49,250 nt of DNA from a bacterium (GTDB taxonomy: Bacteria > Cyanobacteriota > Vampirovibrionia > Gastranaerophilales > Gastranaerophilaceae), in NCBI GenBank assembly GCA_017467605.1, contig JAFUSQ010000020.1, positions 1-49,250 of the forward strand, in the 5' to 3' direction. Under the pieces are notes generated by a model. That model made no database searches. It saw nothing but the letters and a program-made list of their open reading frames with translations, and was not told where the DNA came from. A program made the translations under genes and the position numbers. The first letter of the stretch is position 1; each line of letters begins with the position of its first letter. Below, piece after piece: positions 18,552 through 26,683 of this stretch.

Positions 18552-18910
18552 GGGTAAATTTACGGTCGGCATAGCAATGCCGACCTACGTTGCTACCGCT
18601 CTACAATGATGAATCCGTCATTGCGAGCGACCAACGGGAGCGTGGCAATCCAGAAATAAATATCTGTCACCCTGAACTTGATTCAGGGTCTGATTTTAAT
18701 TTCCCTCGCCCACAACATCAATTGAGTGTGAGAGGGTGCCTAAAGGGCGGGTAAGGGAATGGGTGGGTCTTGCGTGTAGACCGCCTAACATATACCCTAC
18801 GGGGAAATTCCCCTACGGCACTTCGTGCCACTTTCCCCATTGGGGCAGATTAACTTTGTTCCTCCCCGAAGGGGGAGGCTAGGAGGGGTGCATTATATGT
18901 CATTCCGAAC
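18552..18910. repeat. intergenic repeat cluster
   Basis: The roughly 360-bp gap contains no gene that I can support. It holds the hairpin gtcggcat-agca-atgccgac (about 18563), a gtcattgcgagc...ggcaatccagaaa copy (about 18617), ccctgaa-cttga-ttcaggg (about 18669), a G-rich stretch, and cctccccgaagggggaggctagg (about 18852), then gtcattccgaac (18899). Same families as in the preceding gene. Open frames here are repeat-derived. Confidence 0.7.
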
Positions 18911-18915
18911 AAAAA

Positions 18916-19155
18916 CTATTTTGAAGTCGAACCGTAAACTCTTTTTCCGTTATTTAACCAAGGTGCAGCTTCAAGGTCATCTATATTATATTTTAACAAA
19001 TAGTCGCTGCCATCCGGCTTATAAACCTGATTTGTTTTATTTACAGGTTTTGATGCCTGAGTTTTCTTTGCAGGTTTTTTGTAAGTAGATGCCGCAAACG
19101 CACTAATTTGTGTTTGTACTAAAACTAAAGCCAATAAAATTGCAAATTTTTTCAT
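18916..19155 (-). CDS. small exported protein, unknown function
   Basis: 79 residues from the ATG at 19155, chosen because AGGAG lies eight bases upstream and a signal peptide starts there (MKKFAILLALVLVQTQISAF then AAS). The frame is open to 19200 but that part is not a signal sequence. The mature part is about 58 residues: Lys/Pro/Gln-rich (KKPAKKTQASKPVNKTNQ), then YKPDGSDYLLKYNIDDLEAAPWLNNGKRV. No family recognised. Periplasmic or surface. The 3' end abuts the repeat cluster. Confidence 0.7.
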   Translation of the reverse strand: MKKFAILLALVLVQTQISAFAASTYKKPAKKTQASKPVNKTNQVYKPDGSDYLLKYNIDDLEAAPWLNNGKRVYGSTSK

Positions 19156-19238
19156 ATTTATTTTTCTCCTAATCATTTTCCATACGGGGAAATTCCCCAC
19201 CTAATCTTCAACTTTTGAGGAATAGTTAATATTTAATG

Positions 19239-19772
19239 CTAGTATTGTAACATAGAAACAACTTTACCGCAATCAACTAATTTTTCTCTCCCGTTTAAGG
19301 CTGATAACTCAATTAAAAATGCACACCCAACCAATTGCCCGCCGACCTTCTTAACAAGATTGCAGGCAGCTTTAGCAGTTCCGCCTGTAGCAAGTAAATC
19401 GTCTACAAACAGAACTTTTGCCCCCGGCTCAATTGCATCAGCATGAATTTCTATCTTATCTGTTCCGTATTCGAGTTCATATTCTTCACTAATAGTTTGC
19501 GCAGGTAATTTGTTCGGTTTTCTTACTGGAATAAACCCGCATTTCATTTTATAAGCCATGGCAGTACCAAAAATAAAACCTCGGCTTTCCGCCCCGACAA
19601 TATAATCGATTTGTTCATTTTTAAATTGGTCGCTAAGATAGTCTATCATTGTTTGCAGAGCATGTGCATCTTTCAAGCCGGTTGTGATATCTCTGAAAAC
19701 AATTCCCGGTTTTGGGAAATCATTAATCGCTCTGATTTTATTTTTTACATCTTCAATAGATATTGTATCCAT
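19239..19772 (-). CDS. apt: adenine phosphoribosyltransferase
   Basis: Converts adenine and PRPP to AMP in purine salvage. 177 residues: IRAINDFPKPGIVFRDITTGLKD at the N-terminus (adenine-binding hood), YIVGAESRGFIFG, PVRKPNKLPAQTISEEYELEYG, and the PRPP loop VLFVDDLLATGGTAKAA. AAGGAG is seven bases before the ATG. Adenine released by the MTA phosphorylase at 7228 would be a substrate. It starts 31 bp after the glycosyltransferase stop and may be co-transcribed with it. Confidence 0.96.
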   Translation of the reverse strand: MDTISIEDVKNKIRAINDFPKPGIVFRDITTGLKDAHALQTMIDYLSDQFKNEQIDYIVGAESRGFIFGTAMAYKMKCGFIPVRKPNKLPAQTISEEYELEYGTDKIEIHADAIEPGAKVLFVDDLLATGGTAKAACNLVKKVGGQLVGCAFLIELSALNGREKLVDCGKVVSMLQY

Positions 19773-19803
19773 TTATATTCTCCTTTTTCACTTCACAGGT
19801 AAT

Positions 19804-21174
19804 CTATTTTTGCAATAACAATCTTTTTAATTCGTCTTTGGCTTGTTTAATCTTTTCCTTAGCTCTATGAATTGCGTGTTCATGTTGAACTAAGCCATGT
19901 GCGGTTTTTCCCCAGTTCATATCTTTTTTCATAAATAATATTTTGAACCCGATAAACAGAACCAATGGGAACCATATTATTAAAAGATAAACTGATGTAT
20001 AAATCGATTGAATAAGAGCATCTGTTCTAGGCACATTGTCATACCTTCTCAAACTGTAACGGCAAGCCATAACAAATCCAAACCCTATTATAACACCCAT
20101 AATTACAGATGACATTAAAATATGAGTCGGAGCATCTCTAAATACTATTTTTGCAAGTAAAATTCCAATTTCAATAATAAACCAAGCAGGCATTATGAAT
20201 TCGGAAATGTACGCAATCATATCTATTCTGACTCTCATTGACATTTTCTTTGATGTCAAAATATCCCAAAAATATTCCAGATATCTTCTTATAGTGCCTT
20301 CAAGCCATCTTCTTCGCTGTTTATATAATGGAAAAAGATACATTATACCTTCTTCGTAAACAGCAGTGTCAACACAAAATCTTACGTCCCAACCTTTTAT
20401 ATGAAGTCTTGTAGACATATCAAGATCATCAGTTATCGTATAATTATTCCAACCTCCGATATCTTCAAGTGCGGTTCTTTTTATAAGTTCTCCGTTTCCT
20501 CTTAATTCAACTGCACCTTTAACAGAATCTCGACTGACTTGAAGGTAGGTATCCATTGTCATTTCGTTATTTTGACATTTTGTCAAAAGGTTGATGTCTT
20601 TATTTCTGACAATTTTTCTCGCTTGAACTGCACCGACATCTTTAGGTTCAAGTTCATATACAAGATTTGTCAAAAAATCAGGTTCAATTGTTGCATCGGC
20701 ATCAAATACCAAAATTGCTTCCCCTTTTGCATATTTTAAAGCATCATTTAATACTGCCGATTTACCGGGAAATGCATCTTTAGGTCTTATAAATGCAATA
20801 ACTTTTTGCGGGTATTGCCTTTCTAAATCTTTTATAACAGATGCGGTATTATCATTACTTCTGTCATCTATTGCTATTATCTCAAAATTCGGATAATCCA
20901 AATTGAGTACGTTTCTGACAGTTTGCGCAATTACCGATTCTTCATTGTGTGCAGGAATCATTATACTTACGAAAGGTTTATAATTTTCATTTCTTTGCGG
21001 AGGTGTTTTTAGTTTTTTTCTTTGTTTAATTTTGTATGCAATTGTTGAAAAAATTGCATACACAGACATCAAAAGACATAAAATTGCCAATCCCCAAATT
21101 GTATAACTTTGAAATAAATATATAAAAGCAGTTAAACCCAAAATTATTATAAACAGTAGTATTCGTTCTTTCAT
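19804..21174 (-). CDS. membrane-bound processive GT2 glycosyltransferase
   Basis: 456 residues. Two N-terminal membrane spans (about 4-45), then a GT-A domain: VSIMIPAHNEESVIAQTVRN, IAIDDRSNDNTA, the DxD in VFDADATIEPDF, TDDLDMSTRLHIKGW (TDD/ED acid) and QRRRWLEGTIRRYLEYF, the QxxRW motif of processive beta-glycan synthases. Three or four C-terminal spans follow (about 320-425). Layout matches IcaA/PgaC-type poly-N-acetylglucosamine or related polysaccharide synthases at the inner membrane. Product not determinable; no deacetylase or export partner is adjacent. AAGGAT precedes the start. Confidence 0.88.
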   Translation of the reverse strand: MKERILLFIIILGLTAFIYLFQSYTIWGLAILCLLMSVYAIFSTIAYKIKQRKKLKTPPQRNENYKPFVSIMIPAHNEESVIAQTVRNVLNLDYPNFEIIAIDDRSNDNTASVIKDLERQYPQKVIAFIRPKDAFPGKSAVLNDALKYAKGEAILVFDADATIEPDFLTNLVYELEPKDVGAVQARKIVRNKDINLLTKCQNNEMTMDTYLQVSRDSVKGAVELRGNGELIKRTALEDIGGWNNYTITDDLDMSTRLHIKGWDVRFCVDTAVYEEGIMYLFPLYKQRRRWLEGTIRRYLEYFWDILTSKKMSMRVRIDMIAYISEFIMPAWFIIEIGILLAKIVFRDAPTHILMSSVIMGVIIGFGFVMACRYSLRRYDNVPRTDALIQSIYTSVYLLIIWFPLVLFIGFKILFMKKDMNWGKTAHGLVQHEHAIHRAKEKIKQAKDELKRLLLQK

Positions 21175-21260
21175 TCCAACATATCCTTATGCTCTCATTT
21201 TATCAGAAAAGTTTTTCTGATGCCAATATATAAAGCATTTTGATACATTTTTTATAAATT

Positions 21261-22052
21261 TTATACTGCCATTGGGATATTAAAACCGAGAGTGTTAAAT
21301 TCGCCTTTTTTACTCTCCGCAATTACGGTTCCATTGTGCGCTTCAATAATTTGTTTTGAGGTGTAAAATCCGGTGCCGATTCCTATTTTATTAAATTTAT
21401 CGGAACACTTGCTGTATTTTTTAAAAAAGCTTTTTATTTCATTTTTCTTTATATACGGACTTTTGGTATTAATTTTCAACTTTATTTTATTATTTTCTTT
21501 TATAAGAGTAATCGAAATATTACTTGCCGGAATTGCATTGTGTATGGAATTTGACAACAAATTAATTATTACTTTTTTTATTCCATTTTTATCAGCATAT
21601 ATTGGACAAAAAGTATATGGAGTTATAAAATCAGTGGTAAGAGAATTTGTTTTAAGTTTATTTGATGATTCATTTAAACATTCCTCAATAACACTTATAA
21701 GGTCAAAATTACTATATTCAAGAGATAGTTTAGAATCCTCATATTTACATTTTATAAGCTGATTTTGTATCATTTCGTACATATAGCAGCAAGAATCAAG
21801 AGTTATTTTGAGCATATCTTTTTGTTCCGGTGTAATTTTGCCAAATTCTTCATTTAAAAGTAATTCAAGTGCTCTTATTTGCGCAATTGTCGGAGTTTTT
21901 AAATCGTGATTAAGAACTGCAATATAGTTTTCTTTTTGGTTCTTTATCTCTTTTATAGAATTGCTGAGTCTCTTTTTTAGTTCAAATATGTATACTACAC
22001 ATACTCCAAATACAAGTATAAAAGTAAAGAAATTTCCATTTAAAATATACAT
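21261..22052 (-). CDS. membrane histidine kinase with degenerate ATP-binding box
   Basis: 263 residues. One N-terminal membrane helix (FTFILVFGVCVVYIF), a coiled coil, and a HisKA H-box NYIAVLNHDLKTPTIAQIRAL with the phospho-His at about residue 49. The HATPase_c part has an N-box (VIINLLSNSIHNAI) and a G2-like GIGTGFYTSKQII, but the G1 box expected as DxGxG reads NTKSPYI, lacking both the Asp and the Gly. It may therefore bind ATP poorly or act as a phosphatase or scaffold. There is no periplasmic sensor domain and no response regulator next to it, so it is an orphan. Confidence 0.85.
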   Translation of the reverse strand: MYILNGNFFTFILVFGVCVVYIFELKKRLSNSIKEIKNQKENYIAVLNHDLKTPTIAQIRALELLLNEEFGKITPEQKDMLKITLDSCCYMYEMIQNQLIKCKYEDSKLSLEYSNFDLISVIEECLNESSNKLKTNSLTTDFITPYTFCPIYADKNGIKKVIINLLSNSIHNAIPASNISITLIKENNKIKLKINTKSPYIKKNEIKSFFKKYSKCSDKFNKIGIGTGFYTSKQIIEAHNGTVIAESKKGEFNTLGFNIPMAV

Positions 22053-22140
22053 AATATTCCAGCCTTTCTGTATCTGTATGTATATTAAAAACTATTTTGT
22101 CAAATTTTTAAATTGCCGAGGTCGGTAATTTACTTTATTA

Positions 22141-22169
22141 AAAAACTTCCGATTTAATCGGAAGTTTTT
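22141..22169 (-). terminator. terminator of the Cys-rich membrane protein gene
   Basis: aaaaacttccgatt (22141-22154) is mirrored by aatcggaagttttt (22156-22169); a realistic loop is 3-5 nt. The minus strand continues in T. It lies directly after the stop at 22175. Confidence 0.8.
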
Positions 22170-22174
22170 CACTG

Positions 22175-22516
22175 CTATTTTTGAGTTTGTGGTAATTGCG
22201 GAGCTTTAGGAGCTTTTTCAAAATTTGGTCTGTCACCTCTCATCTTTTTATGTCCAAAATCCGGTCTGTTACCTCTAAATTCTTTGTGTAAATTTCTATG
22301 GTGCATCATTGGAGAAGGGAGTTGTCTTTCAATTCCCGGATATGGTCTTTTCAATTTGCAAGGGCATTTAGGTTTTAAAATATTTGCACTTGTGATAATT
22401 GCCAATGTAACACCTACGTACACAATACCGGCTTTGAATAAAAACTCTTTCAATTTTTCTCTGCACTGGCAGCATTTGCATTCTTTTGTTTCTTCATTCT
22501 TAATTTCTTCTGTCAT
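22175..22516 (-). CDS. small Cys-rich single-span membrane protein
   Basis: 113 residues. A charged N-terminus with CKCCQC (about 13-18), one membrane span (AGIVYVGVTLAIITSANIL, about 29-47), then KPKCPCKLKRP and a Pro/His/Arg/Asn-rich tail (MMHHRNLHKEFRGNRPDFG). The two Cys clusters flank the membrane and look like metal or redox sites. Family not recognised. The CPCK motif recurs in the exported protein at 26191. A strong AAGGAGG precedes the start, and the gene has its own terminator. Confidence 0.7.
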   Translation of the reverse strand: MTEEIKNEETKECKCCQCREKLKEFLFKAGIVYVGVTLAIITSANILKPKCPCKLKRPYPGIERQLPSPMMHHRNLHKEFRGNRPDFGHKKMRGDRPNFEKAPKAPQLPQTQK

Positions 22517-22587
22517 CTTAAATACCTCCTTATTTTTTAGGTTACATTTTTATAACGAGTGTTAAATATTAAATGTTCATTTTCTAT

Positions 22588-23637
22588 TTAACATTCAATT
22601 ATTTTACATTTAAAATTTGGATTTTGCTCCATTTTTTCAATGATTTCATCAAAAGTGAGAAGCCCTTGTGTCGCTCCGAATTTTGAAACTACACCTGCAG
22701 AATTTATTGAAGCGGCAACCAAAGATTTTTCGATATCTTTGTCAAATTTATGTAATGCTGCACAAAAAGTAGATGCAAAAGCATCACCCGCGCCGAGAGT
22801 AGATGTCACTTCACCTTCAAAACACGGGCAATAATAATAAAATTTCCCGTCATAAGCATAAGCTCCATCGCCGCCATCAGTTATTACTATAACCTGATAT
22901 TGTGCAACTTTTAATTTCTCAAACATAGCTTTTAAATCAGGGTGAATAGCTTGCAGAGAAAATTTCTCATCTCTGGTATCAGGTCTTAATGTAATACCTG
23001 TTGCCATTGAAGCTTCTTCTTTATTCAAAACAACAATTTGAGCTGATGCCAAAATTTTTTTTAGGTAATTATAACCTTTTTTTATCCCAGTTGAACCTGC
23101 ATTAAAGCAAACATATGTTCCGTTTTCTTTTGCAAATTGAACAATATCATCAAGAACTTTGTTACTGTCACCATTTAGCGGTGCAATATATAAAAATTTA
23201 GCATTTTTTATTGCATCAAAATTTATTTCTGATTTTCTTAAGTGAGCATTAGCTCCTCTATGTGCAAGAACTGTTCTGTCACCTTCAAAACTTGTTAAAA
23301 TAATTGAAAAACCTGTTGAATCATTTGAATCTTGAACAACAGAAGATAAATCTACATTTCTTGATTTAAAGAAATCAAAAATTCCTTTAGAATAAATATC
23401 ATCTCCAACTTTAAAAATTACACCTGTATCAAAACCGAGGTTGGCAAAATTCGTTGCTGTATTTACCCCGCCTCCGCCGACTTCGGAAGCAAAATCACTT
23501 ATCTCAATTTTTGAGCCATACGGATAACTCATAAATTCTAATTTTCTGTCAGTCCTTCTGACCGAAACAATATTTGCATCGTCACATTCAACAAATACGT
23601 CCATTGTAGCACTACCGATTGTTATAATATCGCTCAT
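22588..23637 (-). CDS. PfkB-family carbohydrate or nucleoside kinase
   Basis: 349 residues from the ATG at 23637, which has AAAGGAG six bases upstream (the longer frame to 23727 adds a Lys/Asn-rich stretch without a ribosome site). PfkB signatures: N-terminal GSATMDVFVECDD, GGGGVNTATNFANLGFDTGV (signature 1) and TLGAGDAFASTFCAALHKF (signature 2, with the catalytic Asp in GAGDAF). The family phosphorylates ribose, fructose, adenosine, tagatose-6-P and others. Substrate cannot be assigned. The following gene on the plus strand is divergent. Confidence 0.88.
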   Translation of the reverse strand: MSDIITIGSATMDVFVECDDANIVSVRRTDRKLEFMSYPYGSKIEISDFASEVGGGGVNTATNFANLGFDTGVIFKVGDDIYSKGIFDFFKSRNVDLSSVVQDSNDSTGFSIILTSFEGDRTVLAHRGANAHLRKSEINFDAIKNAKFLYIAPLNGDSNKVLDDIVQFAKENGTYVCFNAGSTGIKKGYNYLKKILASAQIVVLNKEEASMATGITLRPDTRDEKFSLQAIHPDLKAMFEKLKVAQYQVIVITDGGDGAYAYDGKFYYYCPCFEGEVTSTLGAGDAFASTFCAALHKFDKDIEKSLVAASINSAGVVSKFGATQGLLTFDEIIEKMEQNPNFKCKIIEC

Positions 23638-23742
23638 TTTTTCTCCTTTATTATTGTTTATATTAACAAATTTTAAAATAAATAGCAAAAATTTACATTT
23701 AGGAGTATTTATCTTATCGTAGTTCAAATATAGGAATTAAAA

Positions 23743-26178
23743 ATGAGAATTCAAAAAATTAACTTTATCCCTCCATTGGTCACTGATACCAAATATAACA
23801 CCGCTAACAGTGTTCAAGTTAGCGAAAATCCTTTAAATTCAAAATCTTATAAAATGTTTGCATATCAGGATTATAACGTTACTTTTGGAGGACGAACTCC
23901 GGAAGATTTTTATGCACAAGACTTCAACCGAAATAACATGCCATCAACAATGAAGGCTTACCTGAATTACGACTATGAGCAAAGACAACATATTCCGCCT
24001 GAACAAATGATGAGTGAAGTCTTTAAATATTTGGAAATCGCAGATAATTTTGAAGAAGTTAAATCACTTTACCCAAATGAAGAATTATTTAAAAATCTTC
24101 ACCCGAGCAAATTAAATGCTCGAAAAACCGTGCTATCGGAGATAAAAGCAGCCAGAGAATTGAGTGATGCCCCGCTATTAAAAGACGGGAGCGATAATTT
24201 TGGAATGTATCTTTTGAAAAAGATATATTTGGAAGGGAAAACAATAAAAGAAATAAGTAAAGATTTCTTAGAAAAAGATTTGAATGATGAATATAAAGGT
24301 TTGATAACAGAACCTATAGGTTATGCTACAACTGCTGCATTTGGAATCGAATTTCCAAATAGAAGCTTCTGGCATTCTTTTATTAACACCCGAGATGAAT
24401 ATAAAAAATTTTTTGTAACATTACCTAAAAATTCATATATCCCTGGAGTTAATGCGCCACGCACATCTTCAGGCTCATCTGCTTCAAAAGGCAGCATAAA
24501 TTCCGAAGATACCCCAAAACCGGCACCAAAAAGAAAATATCAATTGAATAAAGAAAGAAAACACAGAATAAAAAAAGATTTAATTGAGAATGCTAAAAAC
24601 GGTCTTGATGTTGATTCTGTAAAGAAAACCGTAAGAAAACGTTTCAGAAAAGATGATCCTGAAGCTTCATTTATAGTTAAATATATGAGTCCCATAATGA
24701 CTGTTGCAGCTGATAGAATTCATTTATCAGAAGAAATGAAAGCATTCACAGAGAATGAAAGAGAAAACGGTAAAAGTTCAAACGAAAAAACAATGTTTGA
24801 ACGCTTCTGGAAACAAAATCCGTACCTTCTGGAAGAGTATTCAACAGCAATAACCGATACTATTGAAATGTTTGAAGATAATTATGGTGCAGGCGGAATG
24901 ATTCCAATTAATTGCGATTTTGAACCTATAACTTCAAAAACTAAAAATCAAAAAGCTATTGATTATGTCACACCTGAATATATTGAATTGTTGAATTTTA
25001 CAAAAACAATAGAACCTGCAAGGAATCTCCGTTATGAAGAACATGATAAAATGCAGCTTCAATGGAATGAACATTTTGTAGAAAGATACGGAGCTCCTAA
25101 TACAATAATTTCTGCGCCGGAAGCACCTTCTGAAATTGAAGAAGAACAACAACCAATTGATCAAATGGAGTTAATGAAAGAAATTGCTAAAAAAAATAAT
25201 GCAGAAATTATTGAATTCAATGCTATAGACGGAAGCCATGTATATATTACGACAAATGTAAATGAATCTTATAAAGAATTACTTCAAAACAGCAGTAAGA
25301 TATACCCAAGTAAATTCGCTAATCTTTATATCAAGAGCTTAAGTTCAGATCAGAGTGTATCAGATAAGTTTAAGCTAACCGCTATTACAACCCAATTATG
25401 GGATAAAATAGATGATGATAAAATTATGTCAGCAAATGAATTTGAAGAAGAAAACAGAAGCTTGAATATGGCATTTGGACTGGAACATTTATTTGAATGC
25501 TATGCAAGCTCATTTGCAATGCTGGATTTATTGTTTTCTTTGAAAGATAGCAAAGATATTCCTGTAGAATTCAACAAACTTTCGATTTTAGAATTTAGTT
25601 CAATGCTAGATGGTACAGATGGTGCTAAATCATTGGAGAAATTATTTTTATCGCACAAAAAGGAACTAAATGCCTTATATGATAGTTATACAAAACCATT
25701 CTCACAGGCTGAAAAAAATAAAGTTGTTTTGCAAATGCAAGAACAATTAATGAATTATAATCCTGACAAGTCACTACTTGACGACAATTCTAAAGAAGTT
25801 ATCCTTATGCTCAAAGAAGGGTGCAAAATGGCTAAATTCAAACGAAATTTATGGCGTGATCATATTAACAGAATAATTGATGATTATCCGTTTGCCAAAA
25901 CCTTATTAAATAAAAATTTAACAAAAGAACATAAACAGGCAAAATTTGAACTGCTTATTAATACTATTATTTCAGATATGATACACAATGATTGTGCAGA
26001 CCCAATTTTTGGTACTATAAATCGCGAAATTTATAATGCACATGCTCATAATTTAACATCTGACATACAACAAGGTTTTGAACAAATTATTTCTAACTTG
26101 GATTACTCATATAAGGCAGCGTTCGAAACTTCATCTGAAAATATAAAACGACAAGATGAAATATTATATTCAAAATAA
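23743..26178 (+). CDS. large lineage-type protein, unknown function
   Basis: 811 residues, no family recognised. No signal peptide or membrane span. Residues 1-45 are polar and lead into YNVTFGGRTPEDFY, an F-x-G motif shared in position with the genes at 45469 and 47222. A Ser/Gly/Pro/Lys low-complexity linker (TSSGSSASKGS...KPAPKRK, about 240-265) separates two mostly helical, acidic regions; the stretch after it (KYQLNKERKHRIKKDLIENA) is basic. Divergent from the PfkB gene with a 105-bp shared promoter region; convergent with the exported protein at 26191 with only 12 bp between stops. Confidence 0.72.
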   Translation: MRIQKINFIPPLVTDTKYNTANSVQVSENPLNSKSYKMFAYQDYNVTFGGRTPEDFYAQDFNRNNMPSTMKAYLNYDYEQRQHIPPEQMMSEVFKYLEIADNFEEVKSLYPNEELFKNLHPSKLNARKTVLSEIKAARELSDAPLLKDGSDNFGMYLLKKIYLEGKTIKEISKDFLEKDLNDEYKGLITEPIGYATTAAFGIEFPNRSFWHSFINTRDEYKKFFVTLPKNSYIPGVNAPRTSSGSSASKGSINSEDTPKPAPKRKYQLNKERKHRIKKDLIENAKNGLDVDSVKKTVRKRFRKDDPEASFIVKYMSPIMTVAADRIHLSEEMKAFTENERENGKSSNEKTMFERFWKQNPYLLEEYSTAITDTIEMFEDNYGAGGMIPINCDFEPITSKTKNQKAIDYVTPEYIELLNFTKTIEPARNLRYEEHDKMQLQWNEHFVERYGAPNTIISAPEAPSEIEEEQQPIDQMELMKEIAKKNNAEIIEFNAIDGSHVYITTNVNESYKELLQNSSKIYPSKFANLYIKSLSSDQSVSDKFKLTAITTQLWDKIDDDKIMSANEFEEENRSLNMAFGLEHLFECYASSFAMLDLLFSLKDSKDIPVEFNKLSILEFSSMLDGTDGAKSLEKLFLSHKKELNALYDSYTKPFSQAEKNKVVLQMQEQLMNYNPDKSLLDDNSKEVILMLKEGCKMAKFKRNLWRDHINRIIDDYPFAKTLLNKNLTKEHKQAKFELLINTIISDMIHNDCADPIFGTINREIYNAHAHNLTSDIQQGFEQIISNLDYSYKAAFETSSENIKRQDEILYSK

Positions 26179-26190
26179 AATATCGGACGA

Positions 26191-26604
26191 TTATTGTTCT
26201 AATTCGTTGTTATTTACCTGCTGAGAATTTTGTTTACAAGGACAATTCGTTTTTTGAATAACTCTGTCAGCACCTTTTTCAATCTTTTCAGCAGAGTATT
26301 TAACTCCTTTTGCAGTTGCATTAGTAGCTTTGTTAACCCCTTTTTTTGTTGCAGTTTTTGCTTTTTTTGCACCGTTTTTAAAAGCATGACCGGTATTTTT
26401 TGCACCTTCTTTTACTGTATCACCCGCAACTTTTACAACTTTTTTAGAACTACGCTTAACGTTTCGAGCAGTATCAACTGTCACATCAGCCATATCATCA
26501 ACAACATCTTGCGTCTTGTTACCAATATTCACAAAAAAATCATCTGCAGCAGCAATATTGAGACCGGCAATAGCTAAAACACAAATTAATAATAATTTTT
26601 TCAT
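26191..26604 (-). CDS. exported Lys/Ala-rich amphipathic-repeat protein
   Basis: 137 residues. Signal peptide MKKLLLICVLAIAGLNIAA. The mature part is about 90 residues of amphipathic 11-residue-like repeats: DTARNVKRSSKKVVKVAGDTVKEGAKNTGHAFKNGAKKAKTATKKGVNKATNATAKG (read across several repeats), a pattern seen in LEA-like and apolipoprotein-like proteins. A CPCK motif and a Gln/Asn tail close it. Very basic, so it may bind nucleic acid, lipid or envelope polymers; function unknown. GGAGG is six bases before the ATG. Confidence 0.7.
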   Translation of the reverse strand: MKKLLLICVLAIAGLNIAAADDFFVNIGNKTQDVVDDMADVTVDTARNVKRSSKKVVKVAGDTVKEGAKNTGHAFKNGAKKAKTATKKGVNKATNATAKGVKYSAEKIEKGADRVIQKTNCPCKQNSQQVNNNELEQ

Positions 26605-26628
26605 ATTGAACCTCCATTATTAAATATA

Positions 26629-26665
26629 AAAAAGCGGTAAAATCTACTTAATTCTACCGCTTTTT
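26629..26665 (-). terminator. terminator of pnp
   Basis: aaaaagcggta (26629-26639) pairs with taccgcttttt (26655-26665); on the minus strand it is followed by T. It lies 19 bp after the pnp stop. Confidence 0.85.
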
Positions 26666-26683
26666 GCTATACTTTGCAATATA

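Noticed and set aside
17440..18910. CRISPR array
   Set aside because: Repeats are long, palindromic and irregularly spaced, with no uniform spacers and no cas genes.
18825..19088. 87-residue plus-strand ORF
   Set aside because: Built from dispersed repeats and the antisense of the exported-protein gene.
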